A stretch of 64,000 nucleotides of DNA from NCBI GenBank assembly GCA_014381745.1, contig JACNLA010000023.1, positions 57,070-121,069 on the forward strand, given 5' to 3'. Both the position numbers and the translations under genes were made by a program. Below are positions 50,782 to 59,603 of the stretch, piece by piece (position 1 is the stretch's first letter; every line of letters begins with the position of its first letter). The notes under the pieces were generated by a model that was given only the letters and a program-made list of their open reading frames with translations, did no database searches and was not told where the DNA came from. Source of the DNA: Actinomycetota bacterium. Its GTDB lineage: Bacteria > Actinomycetota > Acidimicrobiia > Acidimicrobiales > MedAcidi-G1.

Positions 50782-52464
50782 GTGAGCAGGCAACTTCAGG
50801 ATCGCTACACGCCGACCATGCGGATTGCCATAGCCGGTGTGGCCCTCCTCGCAGCGGCTCTCGGGTTCAGTGCGGCGCCGGGGGTTTGGGCCACAGGCAG
50901 CGGCAGCCTCGAGGTCGTGGTCGGTGGAGCCACGCTCACAACAGACGTGACCCTCGGGTCAGCCAGCCCGATCCGATTTACCGATCAAGAGATCACCATC
51001 GAGGCCGATCGCGGGATTCCGGTGGACGAGATGTTCGATGTCACCGTCTCGAAAGTCGGCACGGTGCTGGCGTTGGGAGATGTGGAGGTCACCCTCATCA
51101 CGGCGGATGGCTCTCGCCAAACCGTTCCGGTCCTGCGTCAGATCGAAGGGGACGTCACTGCCAGCCGCCGGCCGCCTCAGGGATCCGGCGTGGTGCTCGC
51201 ACTGCTGGGGGCCGTGATCGTCCTCTGGGTAACAGAGTTCGTACCGCTGTTCGTCACCTCGCTGGCCATCCCGGTGGTGCTCCTGGCGGGTGGGGCAGCC
51301 TCGTTCGGGGACGCCGTTTCGCCGTTCGCCCACCCGATCATCGTCCTGTTCTTCGCCGGGTTCCTCATGGCCGAGGCGATGGCCCGTGTCGGGTTGGACA
51401 AGTTGGCCGCGGCCGCCATCGTTGCTCGGGCCGGGAAGAGCCCTCTGATGCTGTTCTCGGCAATGCTGGCTGGGTCTGCATTTCTCTCCATGTGGATGTC
51501 AAACACTGCTGCAGTGACGGTTCTCGTTCCCGTGGCACTTGCTGTCGCCGAGCCGACAGGAAGCACCAGCTACCGCAAGGCGATCGTGTTGGGCATCGCC
51601 TACGCATCCACGATCGGAGGTGTCGGTAGTGCCATCGGCACCCCCGCCAACCCGCTGGCGATCGAGTTCATCGACGAGTTGACAGGAAGGCAGATCGGTT
51701 TCGTCGAGTGGTTCCTGTTTGGTCTGCCGATGGTGTTCCTGTTCCTGCCGCTGATGGGCTTCTATCTCTGGAAGGTCAGCGGGGTCAGCGTGGACCGCAT
51801 CAGGTTCGACGAGGCTGCTGCGGCAGCTCGTGCCGAGATGGACTCGATACGACGCCTGACGCTTCGACAGGCCCTCGTTCTGGGAGTATTCGCACTGGTC
51901 ATGGTGGGATGGCTCACCCAGAGCGTTCACGGGCAGCCAACCGGAATGGTGGCCCTCGCCGGAGCCGGGCTCCTGACCCTGATGGGGCAGGTTCGGCCGG
52001 TGGACCTGTCCCGAATCTCGTGGCCGACCCTCATTACCTTCGGCGGTGGCCTTTCCCTGGGTGTGGCAATGGTCGACACGGGTGCGTCTGACTGGCTCGT
52101 CACCAACCTCGGAGGCCTGGTCGACTGGCCGACCCTTCTCGCCATCACTGCGGTGGCTGTGGCGGCACTCGTGTTCACGACGGTCGCGTCCAACACGGCG
52201 GCAGCCGCCACGCTGATCCCGCTGGCCATCCCGCTCGCAGGCCTCATCGGGATCGACCCCGTGGCCCTGGTGCTGGTCGTGGCGCTGGCGTCGTCAATCG
52301 ACTTCGCGCTGGTGATCGGCACACCGCCGACGATGCTGGCCTACGACACCGGCCTCTTCACGGCGGGCGAGATCATGGCGAAGGGTTCTCCCCTCGACCT
52401 CGCAGGCCTGGCTCTCCTGATCGGCGCCGTGGTGCCGCTGTGGTATCTGGTAGGGCTGATCTGA
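50782..52464 (+). CDS. SLC13/DASS-type anion permease with extra N-terminal domain
   Basis: A protein of about 560 residues of the divalent anion:sodium symporter (DASS/SLC13) family. The transport part starts near residue 140 with SGVVLALLGAVIVLWVTEFVPL. SMWMSNTAAVTVLVPVAL and, in the second half, FTTVASNTAAAATLIPLAIPL are the twin SNT motifs that bind sodium and substrate. Before it, one N-terminal membrane helix or signal (residues about 13-35) is followed by a beta-rich domain of about 100 residues, which is unusual. Substrate: sulfate or dicarboxylates (family knowledge). It ends exactly next to the convergent cytochrome gene. Confidence 0.9.
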   Translation: MSRQLQDRYTPTMRIAIAGVALLAAALGFSAAPGVWATGSGSLEVVVGGATLTTDVTLGSASPIRFTDQEITIEADRGIPVDEMFDVTVSKVGTVLALGDVEVTLITADGSRQTVPVLRQIEGDVTASRRPPQGSGVVLALLGAVIVLWVTEFVPLFVTSLAIPVVLLAGGAASFGDAVSPFAHPIIVLFFAGFLMAEAMARVGLDKLAAAAIVARAGKSPLMLFSAMLAGSAFLSMWMSNTAAVTVLVPVALAVAEPTGSTSYRKAIVLGIAYASTIGGVGSAIGTPANPLAIEFIDELTGRQIGFVEWFLFGLPMVFLFLPLMGFYLWKVSGVSVDRIRFDEAAAAARAEMDSIRRLTLRQALVLGVFALVMVGWLTQSVHGQPTGMVALAGAGLLTLMGQVRPVDLSRISWPTLITFGGGLSLGVAMVDTGASDWLVTNLGGLVDWPTLLAITAVAVAALVFTTVASNTAAAATLIPLAIPLAGLIGIDPVALVLVVALASSIDFALVIGTPPTMLAYDTGLFTAGEIMAKGSPLDLAGLALLIGAVVPLWYLVGLI

Positions 52465-52860
52465 TCAGCCGAGGCTCTTGAGATAAGCGACCACGTTGAG
52501 CAGGTCATCGTCGCCCAGCGACGGGTTGCCACCCCTCGGAGGCATTTGGACTCCGGTGGTGTTGTCTGCATCCGAAGGACCCCGACCCACCTTCAAGAAG
52601 GCGACGAGGTCGTCGCTGGCCTGTGACATGAAGGTCGTTCCCACCAGCTCCTTCCCGAGTCCCTTGAGGCCACTGGCATCGGGAGCGTGGCACGACGAAC
52701 AGGTGCTCTTGTAGACGTCGGCTCCTGCCGATACGTCTCCCCCACCTGATGATGCCGCCGCTGCGGTGGGTGCGGGCGCCGTGCTGCTGGGCGTTGTGCC
52801 TCCACATCCTGCCATCAGCGCCACCAACACCGCCCCTGCGATCAGCCTTGTGATCCTCAT
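52465..52860 (-). CDS. c-type cytochrome lipoprotein
   Basis: A 131-residue single-haem cytochrome c. The signal peptide ends in a lipobox LMAGC (Cys19), so it is anchored outside the membrane. After a Ser/Thr/Ala/Pro linker the haem site is CSSCH (Cys54, Cys57, His58), and the axial Met is in GVQMPPRGG. The C-terminal LLNVVAYLKSLG helix is typical. It is the last gene of the nos operon and is a likely electron donor to NosZ (inference). ATG at 52860, 29 nt after nosL. Confidence 0.92.
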   Translation of the reverse strand: MRITRLIAGAVLVALMAGCGGTTPSSTAPAPTAAAASSGGGDVSAGADVYKSTCSSCHAPDASGLKGLGKELVGTTFMSQASDDLVAFLKVGRGPSDADNTTGVQMPPRGGNPSLGDDDLLNVVAYLKSLG

Positions 52861-52889
52861 CTCGTCACCTTTCCGTAGTCGTATTGCAT

Positions 52890-53399
52890 CTAGTGGTCGT
52901 GTTCCATGTCGTGATCGTGAACCCGCAAATTGCCCTCGGTGTGTGCGTTGACCAGACCGTCCCAACTGAGGACGTGCCCGTTAAGCGATGCCGCAAGGTC
53001 GAGGGCGTCCTGTTCGGTGGCGTAGGCGACGACACCCCAGCCCATAGGCGTCATGAGGTCGCCACTTGCCACGAACGAAGCCGATCCGACCGGGACGGCG
53101 TCTCCGGTGTCGTAGTCGAAGACCCACCGGCCGGTGGCCTCCAGATCGCCATGTTTGTAACCGTTCACGAGCATGTCGCCAATGTCGTCAAACACCCTGG
53201 AGGTCCCGTCGGGCAGACGCCAGGCCGCTGCCATGCGGACGTCGTCGATAATCATGCCGCACTCGTCACAGACCGAGCGGCCCTCAATGATCTCTGGAAC
53301 CCCGTCAGTTGTGGCTTCTCCGCAGCCTGCCGAGAGCATGACCAGCACCGACAACCCAATCAGCCACGATGCTCCCAGACGCCTGTAGCTGACCGTCAT
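52890..53399 (-). CDS. nosL: NosL, copper-binding lipoprotein
   Basis: A 169-residue NosL. Lipobox SAGC (Cys26). The copper(I) site is CDECGM (Cys44, Cys47, Met49), a NosL family hallmark. FDDIGDMLVNGYKH is a further family segment. The C-terminus is His-rich (VHDHDMEHDH), which is a likely metal-binding tail. NosL delivers copper for the CuZ site of NosZ. ATG at 53399 overlaps the nosY stop by 4 nt. Confidence 0.93.
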   Translation of the reverse strand: MTVSYRRLGASWLIGLSVLVMLSAGCGEATTDGVPEIIEGRSVCDECGMIIDDVRMAAAWRLPDGTSRVFDDIGDMLVNGYKHGDLEATGRWVFDYDTGDAVPVGSASFVASGDLMTPMGWGVVAYATEQDALDLAASLNGHVLSWDGLVNAHTEGNLRVHDHDMEHDH

Positions 53400-54271
53400 G
53401 TCTGGTCTCCACGACGAAATGCCAGAACGGCAGCGCCCACCGCAGAAACCGTCCACGCGGCCATCACCCCGAGGGCGATGTTGGCGATTCCGTCACCGAA
53501 CCGGTCGACCGCGTAGGTCCCGGCCGGACCGAGGGCGTCCAACGATCCGTCAAGCGCCACGACCGACGCCAGACGGAAGGCCTCGACCGGGTTGACCATG
53601 ACCGTCGCGAAGAGGGCACTGACGGGAAGGCGGGTTGCGACAACCGTTCCCATTACCCCGAGGTCACCGAGGAAGACCACTGACAGCCAGACAAAGAGTG
53701 CCATGCCCAGGGCAGTCGAGGCGCTCCTCACGGTGCTGCTGATGAGGAGGCCGATGCCCAACATCGCCAACGACAACAGCCATGAGAGTGCCGCCAGGCT
53801 GACCAGCAAAACAGGATCGGTCGGTGCAGACCGGAGTGCACTGAACAGACCTGCTGCGCCAAAGCCTGTTGTCACGGCGGCGAACATGGACCCGGCAAGG
53901 CCTACGTAGGTGCCGAGCAGGACCTCGGTGCGTGACACCGGGTGGCAGAGCAGGAATACCAACGTCCCCGAGTCTCGTTCCCCTGCCAGGTAGCGAGCTC
54001 CGAGGGTCAGGGCCATAAGGGGCACGACCAGTTGGACGAGTGCAACCAGGGATGCCGCCGTTCGCCCAAAGCCACCGGAGCCGATGAGGTTCTGATCGGG
54101 TACCGCTGTGACGGTGATCGCTCCCGCCAGGGCAGCGAACCCAGCGCAGTAGAGCCAGAACCACCGGTCACGCGATGCCTCGCGGATCACCTTTCTTGCG
54201 ATGACCGAGACCAGCCTCAACTCGAAGGTTCGAGGAACGGTGGGTGCACCAACTGCTGCGGTCATCGCCAC
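53396..54271 (-). CDS. nosY: NosY, ABC-2 type permease
   Basis: A 291-residue membrane protein with six membrane segments. AREVIREASRDRW-like sequence (IARKVIREASRDRWFW) before the first helix and GARYLAGERDSGTLVFLLCHPVSR are the NosY/ABC-2 marks. With NosF and NosD it forms the complex needed to mature the CuZ cluster. Overlaps nosF by 10 nt. Confidence 0.93.
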   Translation of the reverse strand: MAMTAAVGAPTVPRTFELRLVSVIARKVIREASRDRWFWLYCAGFAALAGAITVTAVPDQNLIGSGGFGRTAASLVALVQLVVPLMALTLGARYLAGERDSGTLVFLLCHPVSRTEVLLGTYVGLAGSMFAAVTTGFGAAGLFSALRSAPTDPVLLVSLAALSWLLSLAMLGIGLLISSTVRSASTALGMALFVWLSVVFLGDLGVMGTVVATRLPVSALFATVMVNPVEAFRLASVVALDGSLDALGPAGTYAVDRFGDGIANIALGVMAAWTVSAVGAAVLAFRRGDQT

Positions 54272-55116
54272 ACCTCAAAGTCCATGATCTCAAAGTCGCC
54301 CTCGCGTAGGCACCCAAGGGCGGAAACCTTGTCCTCCGGTGACACCCCCACAAGCACGCCGTGGCCGTTCTCGTGGGCGTCGTATCCGGCTGCGGTCAGG
54401 TGGGCGAGCGCCCCAGCGGTCTGTGAGGAAGGAAGGACGACGTGCAGCCAGGACTCCAGGTTGAGGCGCCCCGTGAGTTCTCCCGGCGGGCACTCGTGGA
54501 CAAGACGGCCGGCATCCAGGGCAAGCACCCGGTCTACGAGCATCCCGACCTCTTCGACCCTGTGGGAGGTGATCACAAGCACCCTTTCCGGGCCGCGCAG
54601 AGAATCCAGCAGGGACACCATTCGTCGACGGGCGGTCACGTCCAGCGATGAGGTGGGTTCGTCCAGAAGCAGGACCGGAGGGTCGGGTAGGAGCGCCACC
54701 GCCATTCCGAGCCGTTGACGCATGCCTCCCGAGAGTTCAGCAACCCGCTTGCCGGACTCGGCCTCAAGCGACACAGCCTCGATCACCTCGCCTATCCGGG
54801 ACCGGGCGAGCCCTCTCAGGTCGCACGACAGGGCGAGGGTCTCAGCAACGGTGAGGTCACCGTAGAAACCGAGTTCCTGGGGCACGTATCCGATCAGGCC
54901 ACGTGTCGACTTGGAGTGGGTGCTGACATCCAGACCACCCACCTCGATCAGACCCTCATAGCCGACCAGGCCTAGGAGGCACCGGATCACGGTCGTCTTA
55001 CCTGCGCCGTTGGGACCCCACAGGGCCACGGCCTCGCCACCCCCGACGGAGAAGCTGAGGTCGTCGACCACGACCTTTCGCCGGTAGGCCTTTGTGAGGT
55101 GCTCTACCCTGATCAT
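54262..55116 (-). CDS. nosF: NosF, ABC ATPase
   Basis: A 284-residue ATPase. Walker A is GPNGAGKTT, signature LSGGMRQRLG, Walker B leads into LLLDEPTSSLD. The C-terminal 70 residues form an extra regulatory domain. It overlaps nosD by 4 nt and nosY by 10 nt, so it is translationally coupled to both. Drives the NosDFY complex. Confidence 0.94.
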   Translation of the reverse strand: MIRVEHLTKAYRRKVVVDDLSFSVGGGEAVALWGPNGAGKTTVIRCLLGLVGYEGLIEVGGLDVSTHSKSTRGLIGYVPQELGFYGDLTVAETLALSCDLRGLARSRIGEVIEAVSLEAESGKRVAELSGGMRQRLGMAVALLPDPPVLLLDEPTSSLDVTARRRMVSLLDSLRGPERVLVITSHRVEEVGMLVDRVLALDAGRLVHECPPGELTGRLNLESWLHVVLPSSQTAGALAHLTAAGYDAHENGHGVLVGVSPEDKVSALGCLREGDFEIMDFEVWR

Positions 55117-56528
55117 GTTGTTCCTCCCAGAACGATTCGGTCCGAGAAACGGAAGCGGCCCCCGGCCATTACAACCAGTGCCGCCAGAAGCAGGCCCAGC
55201 GACGCCACGAGCACAACCAGCCCTGAGGTCGCCTCGGTGGTCATTGGTGCCGGAGGAAATGCGGGAATCCGGATGAGGGGTGAATCGTCGGTGAGGATCG
55301 GTTCAGGTCGGAGGCTTGGGAAGGTCTTGCTCGCCATGTCCACGGCCTGTGCAGCCGGTGTGCCCGAGAAGAAGGCCATCTCCGGGTAACGCTCGATCAG
55401 GTCGGTGAAGAGGTTGTCGATCTGGTATGCGATGTCGCCAATGCCGTCGCTGTCGGCGTCGAACCCGGCGAAGTCGCTCCAGTGGTTGCCGACACCCTCG
55501 TAGGACCACTCGTTGTCGAGCAGGCCGCCGGTGCTGTCGGATGCGACCTGCACGCTGTTGTCGATGAAGGCATTACCGGTGAAGACGTTTCGTGCAACCG
55601 TCGAGCCCAGCAGGACCCCGATGTTGTTGAAGGCGAAGACATTCGATTCCAGGTGGTGATAGAGGTCCACCTTGCTGGGTGAGTTGTCGGCATACAGGCC
55701 AACCCGATTCTCAACGAACCTGTTGCCGCTGGCTGTCAGCCCGTCGACGTCCTTGAGGCCAAGGCCATATCCGCTCGGTCCGCGGTTGGATCTAAACACG
55801 TTTCCGGTCATTGTCAGGTCGGTGCTGTACATGAGGAATGCGCCCACCGAGTTGTTCTCCAAGACATTTCCCTCCACGAATGCATCGTCTGAGTACATGA
55901 AGTGAAGGCCGTAACGGCCGTCCTCGACATGGTTGTTCCGCACCGTCACACGGTCAGCGAACCAAAAGACCGAGTCCCGGCCGTTTGCCACGTGGTTGCC
56001 CTCGACCACGGCATCAGTTGTCTGCCAGATTCGAATTCCGTCACCGCGCCGAGCGATGAAGAGGTCCATCCCACCGATCTCGTTGTCGCGGATCTCGGCG
56101 CCATGCGCGTGGCGCAGGAACATGCCGAACAACACGTTCTGGAACCTGTTATCGATGATCCGCAGACGCGGGCTGAGGTCGGAGGTGATGCCCGAGTTCT
56201 CCCGATCGAGGCGGTTCCCGCTGTTGGCGATTACGACACCCCGAATGGTGACATCGGGTGCCACCACGGTTACCACCGAACCCTCACCTCCGCCGTCGAT
56301 GACCGGCCAGCCCTCGCCGACAAGCGTGAGGGGCTTGTCGATCGTTATCCCGCCGTCGTACGTACCCGCTGTGAGGGTCACGATGTCACCAGGGTCGGCT
56401 GCATCGATCACGTCCTGAAGGCTGACCTCACCTGGTGCGGCCACTACGGGTCCAGCCATCGTGGCGATCAGCCCAACTGCAACCACCGCTGCATACAAGA
56501 GCGACCGGGGCGCCCCGCCGCCCATCAC
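55113..56528 (-). CDS. nosD: NosD, beta-helix copper maturation protein
   Basis: A 471-residue exported protein. A signal peptide at residues 1-31 is followed by a right-handed parallel beta-helix of CASH/NosD repeats (for example DRVTVRNNHVEDGRYGLHFMYSDDAFVEGNVLENN-like turns with Asn/Gly ladders). The C-terminus has one membrane helix (about residues 430-455). The C-terminal anchor is seen in some NosD of clade II clusters. Takes part in CuZ maturation. Overlaps flanking genes by 4 nt on each side. Confidence 0.94.
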   Translation of the reverse strand: MMGGGAPRSLLYAAVVAVGLIATMAGPVVAAPGEVSLQDVIDAADPGDIVTLTAGTYDGGITIDKPLTLVGEGWPVIDGGGEGSVVTVVAPDVTIRGVVIANSGNRLDRENSGITSDLSPRLRIIDNRFQNVLFGMFLRHAHGAEIRDNEIGGMDLFIARRGDGIRIWQTTDAVVEGNHVANGRDSVFWFADRVTVRNNHVEDGRYGLHFMYSDDAFVEGNVLENNSVGAFLMYSTDLTMTGNVFRSNRGPSGYGLGLKDVDGLTASGNRFVENRVGLYADNSPSKVDLYHHLESNVFAFNNIGVLLGSTVARNVFTGNAFIDNSVQVASDSTGGLLDNEWSYEGVGNHWSDFAGFDADSDGIGDIAYQIDNLFTDLIERYPEMAFFSGTPAAQAVDMASKTFPSLRPEPILTDDSPLIRIPAFPPAPMTTEATSGLVVLVASLGLLLAALVVMAGGRFRFSDRIVLGGTT

Positions 56529-57196
56529 GCCGCCGCCTTATCTGGCGCAGCAGCCAGGATGAGGGGCTTGTAGGCACGCCGGTGGGCGATCAGGCCCCTG
56601 GCCGTCAGCACCGCTGCCAGGACGGCCAGCAGGAAGCCAAATCCAGGCCAGGCCAGCGTGTCGAACTGGGCGATCCTGCCCGGCCCGAAGATGGGAGGGG
56701 TGAACTCGCCTACCGCTCCGGAAAGAGGCGCCCTCGGGTCGAGGCTGTGCCCGTAGTTCCAGAGCCAGAACTGCAGGTCGGCGAGAAAGAAGAGCGGAAA
56801 CAGGACGGCGGGACCAACGAAGACGATCACCCAGCGACTGTGGATGTGCAGGCCGGCCAGGAGGAGGCCCGCCAGCACCAGGATCCCCGCAATCGCTACG
56901 CTGCGCTCCAGAACGGCACCATCCTCGAATGACGGTATTCCGATGTAGTGGTTGAGGCCCTCCAGTTCGTGGACATCGCCCTCGAGCCGGTTCACCCAGG
57001 CCGTCACCCGCAGGCCCTTGGGAAACTGCGGTGCCTTCAGCTTGAGTTCCCAGTAGGGAAGCATGATCGACACACCCAGCACTATCGCCGCTGTGGCGAA
57101 CAGGGTGCGGGGCCTCTGATAGAGGCCCCGCTCTTCAGCGGCCTCCACCTGGGGGATGCGTGGACCGAGGACTCGGTCAACCAGTCGACTGATCAC
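56525..57196 (-). CDS. membrane protein of the nos operon, between nosZ and nosD
   Basis: A 223-residue membrane protein with about five membrane segments. The first lies at about residues 32-48, then an extracytoplasmic loop of about 50 residues with VTAWVNRLEGDVHELEGLNHYIGIPSFEDGA. Then helices around RSVAIAGILVLAGLLLAGLHIHSRW and following. Clade II nos clusters often have an uncharacterised membrane protein (NosB) after nosZ; this gene holds that position, but I cannot prove homology. His and Met near the membrane might bind copper. GTG start; overlaps nosD by 4 nt. Confidence 0.75.
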   Translation of the reverse strand: MISRLVDRVLGPRIPQVEAAEERGLYQRPRTLFATAAIVLGVSIMLPYWELKLKAPQFPKGLRVTAWVNRLEGDVHELEGLNHYIGIPSFEDGAVLERSVAIAGILVLAGLLLAGLHIHSRWVIVFVGPAVLFPLFFLADLQFWLWNYGHSLDPRAPLSGAVGEFTPPIFGPGRIAQFDTLAWPGFGFLLAVLAAVLTARGLIAHRRAYKPLILAAAPDKAAA

Positions 57197-57247
57197 AATC
57201 GCTCCGTATGCATCCGGTCCCCAGGTGAAGGTTCGCTAAATGGCTCG

Positions 57248-59236
57248 CTATTTGGGCTCGACCAGGAAGTACCCGGCCATCTCAAGGTGAAGCGCCGAGC
57301 AGAACTCCGTGCAGTAGTAGGAGAACACTCCGCTGTTGTCGGCTTCAAACTCGATTGTCGCCGTCTCGCCTGCCTCGAGGCTGAGGTTGATGTTGTAACC
57401 CGGGATCGTGAACCCGTGGGTTGCGTCCTCAGAGGTCTCGATGTTGGTCAGGTTCCAGGTCACGTGGTCACCCTCGAAGATCTCGACACGCTCAGGCGTG
57501 AAGTGGCTCCGAACCAGGGTCATGTTGACGGTGACGTTGTCGCCGTCCCTGATGACTCCCTCCGAACCGACCATCGGTGCATCCGGGTCAACCGACATGG
57601 TGCCGGGGTCCCAACCCACCTCGGGGTAGACGGTGTACGGGTTGAGCTTGTCCGCCTTGATGATCTGGGCGTAGTGAGGCTCGCCGTTTCCGATCGGCAT
57701 GTCGTAGAGCAGCTGCATATCCGGGCCGGGCTCGTCGATGTCGACAAGTTGGAAGTTCTGTGGATACAGCGGGCCCGGGTGGAAGAAGCGGTCCAGCGAC
57801 CACTTGTTCAGAGCAACCAGGTACTTGCCGTCAGGTGAAACGGTGTCGCCCTCTGCGGTGGCGAGGTGGCCGATGTTGTAATGGACGTCGACCGTTCCCT
57901 CCAACTTCCAGCCGTCCTCACGGTAGGGATCACCGAGGCTCCAGCGAGCCACATCGGAGTCCAGAAAGAGGCTGGTGTAGGCATAGCCCTGATCGTCGAA
58001 CTGGGTGTGGAGCGGACCGAGGCCCACCTCAACCTGCGCCTCGACAACGTCGTCAAAGGCCAAGAGTGGGATCCCGTACTGGTCCGTGTCGAATCCGCCG
58101 GCTGCAATCGCCGCCTGGATCTTCTCGAACGAGTAGACGGTGACATGCGGATCCAACTTGCCCGACACGACCATGTACTCACCACCCGGGGTGATATCGA
58201 CGCCGTGGGGGCTCTTTGGCTCAGGGGCGAAGTAGAGGAGGTTCTCCTCGATGACGGTCTCCAGGGTGATCAACGGGAAGCCGTTCACCTCAACCGTCTT
58301 GCCTGCAGCAGCGGCCGCCGTGGTCGCCTCCAGGTTGATTATGTGGAGGTAGTCGTTCTCACCGGCGCTGGCACCGGCCTCAAACGGCTCAGAGTTCTCA
58401 GGATCAGCCGGATCCATACCGGTCGACATCTCGACGTTGAAGGAGTTGCAGAAGATCCAACCGTCAGAGACCAGCTTGCCGGCGTCGCAGACGTCCTGCC
58501 AGTACGGCGGGAGTTCCATGGCGAAGGAGGCGTCGTAGTCAAGTCGCCCCGCCGCCCTGTCGAACTTCCAGAAGGTGATCATCCCCCTGTAGTCGGTCTC
58601 GAAGTCCTCGAGTGGTGCGTAGTCCCATGCCAGGGGCGTGGCGTACTGACCACCCTCGATGACCCAGTCGGTGTCAGGCGTCACGAACGTTCCGCCGTGG
58701 TCGTTGATGGAGATGGGGTTCTTGATGATCTGCTTGGTTTCGAAGTCACGAAGGTCGATCGTGGCCACGCGACCGTTGGCCTTGTCGTTGATGAACAGGA
58801 CCTGGCCGTCATAGTCGCCGGCAGTCTCGGAGAGCGCCGGGTGGTGGGTATCTCCCCAGGTCAGCACCTGGTCACCAGCCGCACCATCGGCGAACAGGTC
58901 GACATGGTTCTCGTCGCCATAGCCGTATCCCTGCCACGGCTCGGGCGTGAACACGCCGATCTCCTTGATGAGACGCATGGACGGCATCCCGATCACGAAG
59001 ACCTGTCCGCTGTGTCCACCCGAGGCGAACATGATGTACTCGTCAAGCTGGCCGCTTGGGACGTAGGTCTTGAGCGCGGCGTTGATGTCTGCCTCGCTAA
59101 GGCCCCTCTCGGTGGCGATGGCTGTCGATGACTCAGATATTGCCGAGTCGTCGGAACTGCTGCCGCAGGCACCGGCCACCAGAGCCAGTGCTGTCAAGAG
59201 AGCAGCAGAAAAGATGTATCGGTGTACACGCCCCAT
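57248..59236 (-). CDS. nosZ: nitrous oxide reductase, Sec-type lipoprotein form (clade II-like)
   Basis: A 662-residue NosZ that reduces N2O to N2. The N-terminus has a Sec-type signal with lipobox VAGAC and no twin-arginine motif, as in clade II and not in classical clade I. The beta-propeller carries the seven His of CuZ in the contexts DTHHPAL (two), NDHGG, SPHGVD, GPLHTQF, NIGHLA and GEPHYAQ. The cupredoxin domain ends with the CuA motif CTEFCSALHLEM (Cys642, Cys646, His650, Met653). GGAGG lies 5 nt before the ATG at 59236, which decides the start over earlier Met codons. First gene of the nos operon. Confidence 0.95.
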   Translation of the reverse strand: MGRVHRYIFSAALLTALALVAGACGSSSDDSAISESSTAIATERGLSEADINAALKTYVPSGQLDEYIMFASGGHSGQVFVIGMPSMRLIKEIGVFTPEPWQGYGYGDENHVDLFADGAAGDQVLTWGDTHHPALSETAGDYDGQVLFINDKANGRVATIDLRDFETKQIIKNPISINDHGGTFVTPDTDWVIEGGQYATPLAWDYAPLEDFETDYRGMITFWKFDRAAGRLDYDASFAMELPPYWQDVCDAGKLVSDGWIFCNSFNVEMSTGMDPADPENSEPFEAGASAGENDYLHIINLEATTAAAAAGKTVEVNGFPLITLETVIEENLLYFAPEPKSPHGVDITPGGEYMVVSGKLDPHVTVYSFEKIQAAIAAGGFDTDQYGIPLLAFDDVVEAQVEVGLGPLHTQFDDQGYAYTSLFLDSDVARWSLGDPYREDGWKLEGTVDVHYNIGHLATAEGDTVSPDGKYLVALNKWSLDRFFHPGPLYPQNFQLVDIDEPGPDMQLLYDMPIGNGEPHYAQIIKADKLNPYTVYPEVGWDPGTMSVDPDAPMVGSEGVIRDGDNVTVNMTLVRSHFTPERVEIFEGDHVTWNLTNIETSEDATHGFTIPGYNINLSLEAGETATIEFEADNSGVFSYYCTEFCSALHLEMAGYFLVEPK

Positions 59237-59430
59237 GGTTGCCTCCAGATGGGATAGCACTCGTTGTTGTCTTGCCTTCATCATGCGAAGTGCGGGCGCA
59301 CCCGCTCAGGGACGAAGGTCCCGTCATGGCCACTCAGAGGTATGACTTCTGGCACACGCGATTCAGACAGGGCACCTCACCTACGGGTCTGAACGGGCTC
59401 GGGGACGTGCCGGTAGCCTGAGCCGACCCA
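59237..59430. other. intergenic region between nosZ and tRNA-Arg
   Basis: 194 bp upstream of the nos operon on one side and of the tRNA on the other. It contains the nosZ Shine-Dalgarno (59242-59246) and a TAGCCT -10-like hexamer at 59414-59419 before the tRNA. No TTGAT-N4-ATCAA (FNR/CRP type) palindrome and no other convincing operator was seen. Confidence 0.6.
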
Positions 59431-59505
59431 GCCCCTGTAGCTCAGCGGATAGAGCATCGGCCTCCGGAGCCGTGTGCACAGGTTCGAGTCCTGTCAGGGG
59501 CGCCA
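59431..59505 (+). tRNA. tRNA-Arg(CCG)
   Basis: A full cloverleaf: acceptor GCCCCTG pairs with CAGGGGC, D-arm GCTC/GAGC, anticodon loop CTCCGGA with anticodon CCG, and T-arm ACAGG-TTCGAGT-CCTGT. The 3' CCA is encoded (59503-59505). The anticodon stem has one T-T mismatch at its outer end. No integrated element lies at its 3' end. Confidence 0.95.
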
Positions 59506-59603
59506 CCGGCGGTTTCGGGGCTAGGGAACTTGGTCCCTTGCGCATGGTGGTCTCGTTCATCAAGGTTGACGACCGCCGTGCGGAACGAACTGGAAGGAAC
59601 GAA

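Noticed and set aside
57866..59131. 421-codon open frame on the plus strand
   Set aside because: It is antisense to nosZ, whose copper motifs and length are fully normal. High GC leaves long open frames on the opposite strand.
59237..59430. FNR/CRP-type operator upstream of nosZ
   Set aside because: No TTGAT-N4-ATCAA or close variant was found in the 194 bp.
59431..59603. Integration site or mobile element at the tRNA-Arg
   Set aside because: No integrase, no direct repeat of the tRNA 3' end and no change of gene content downstream were seen.
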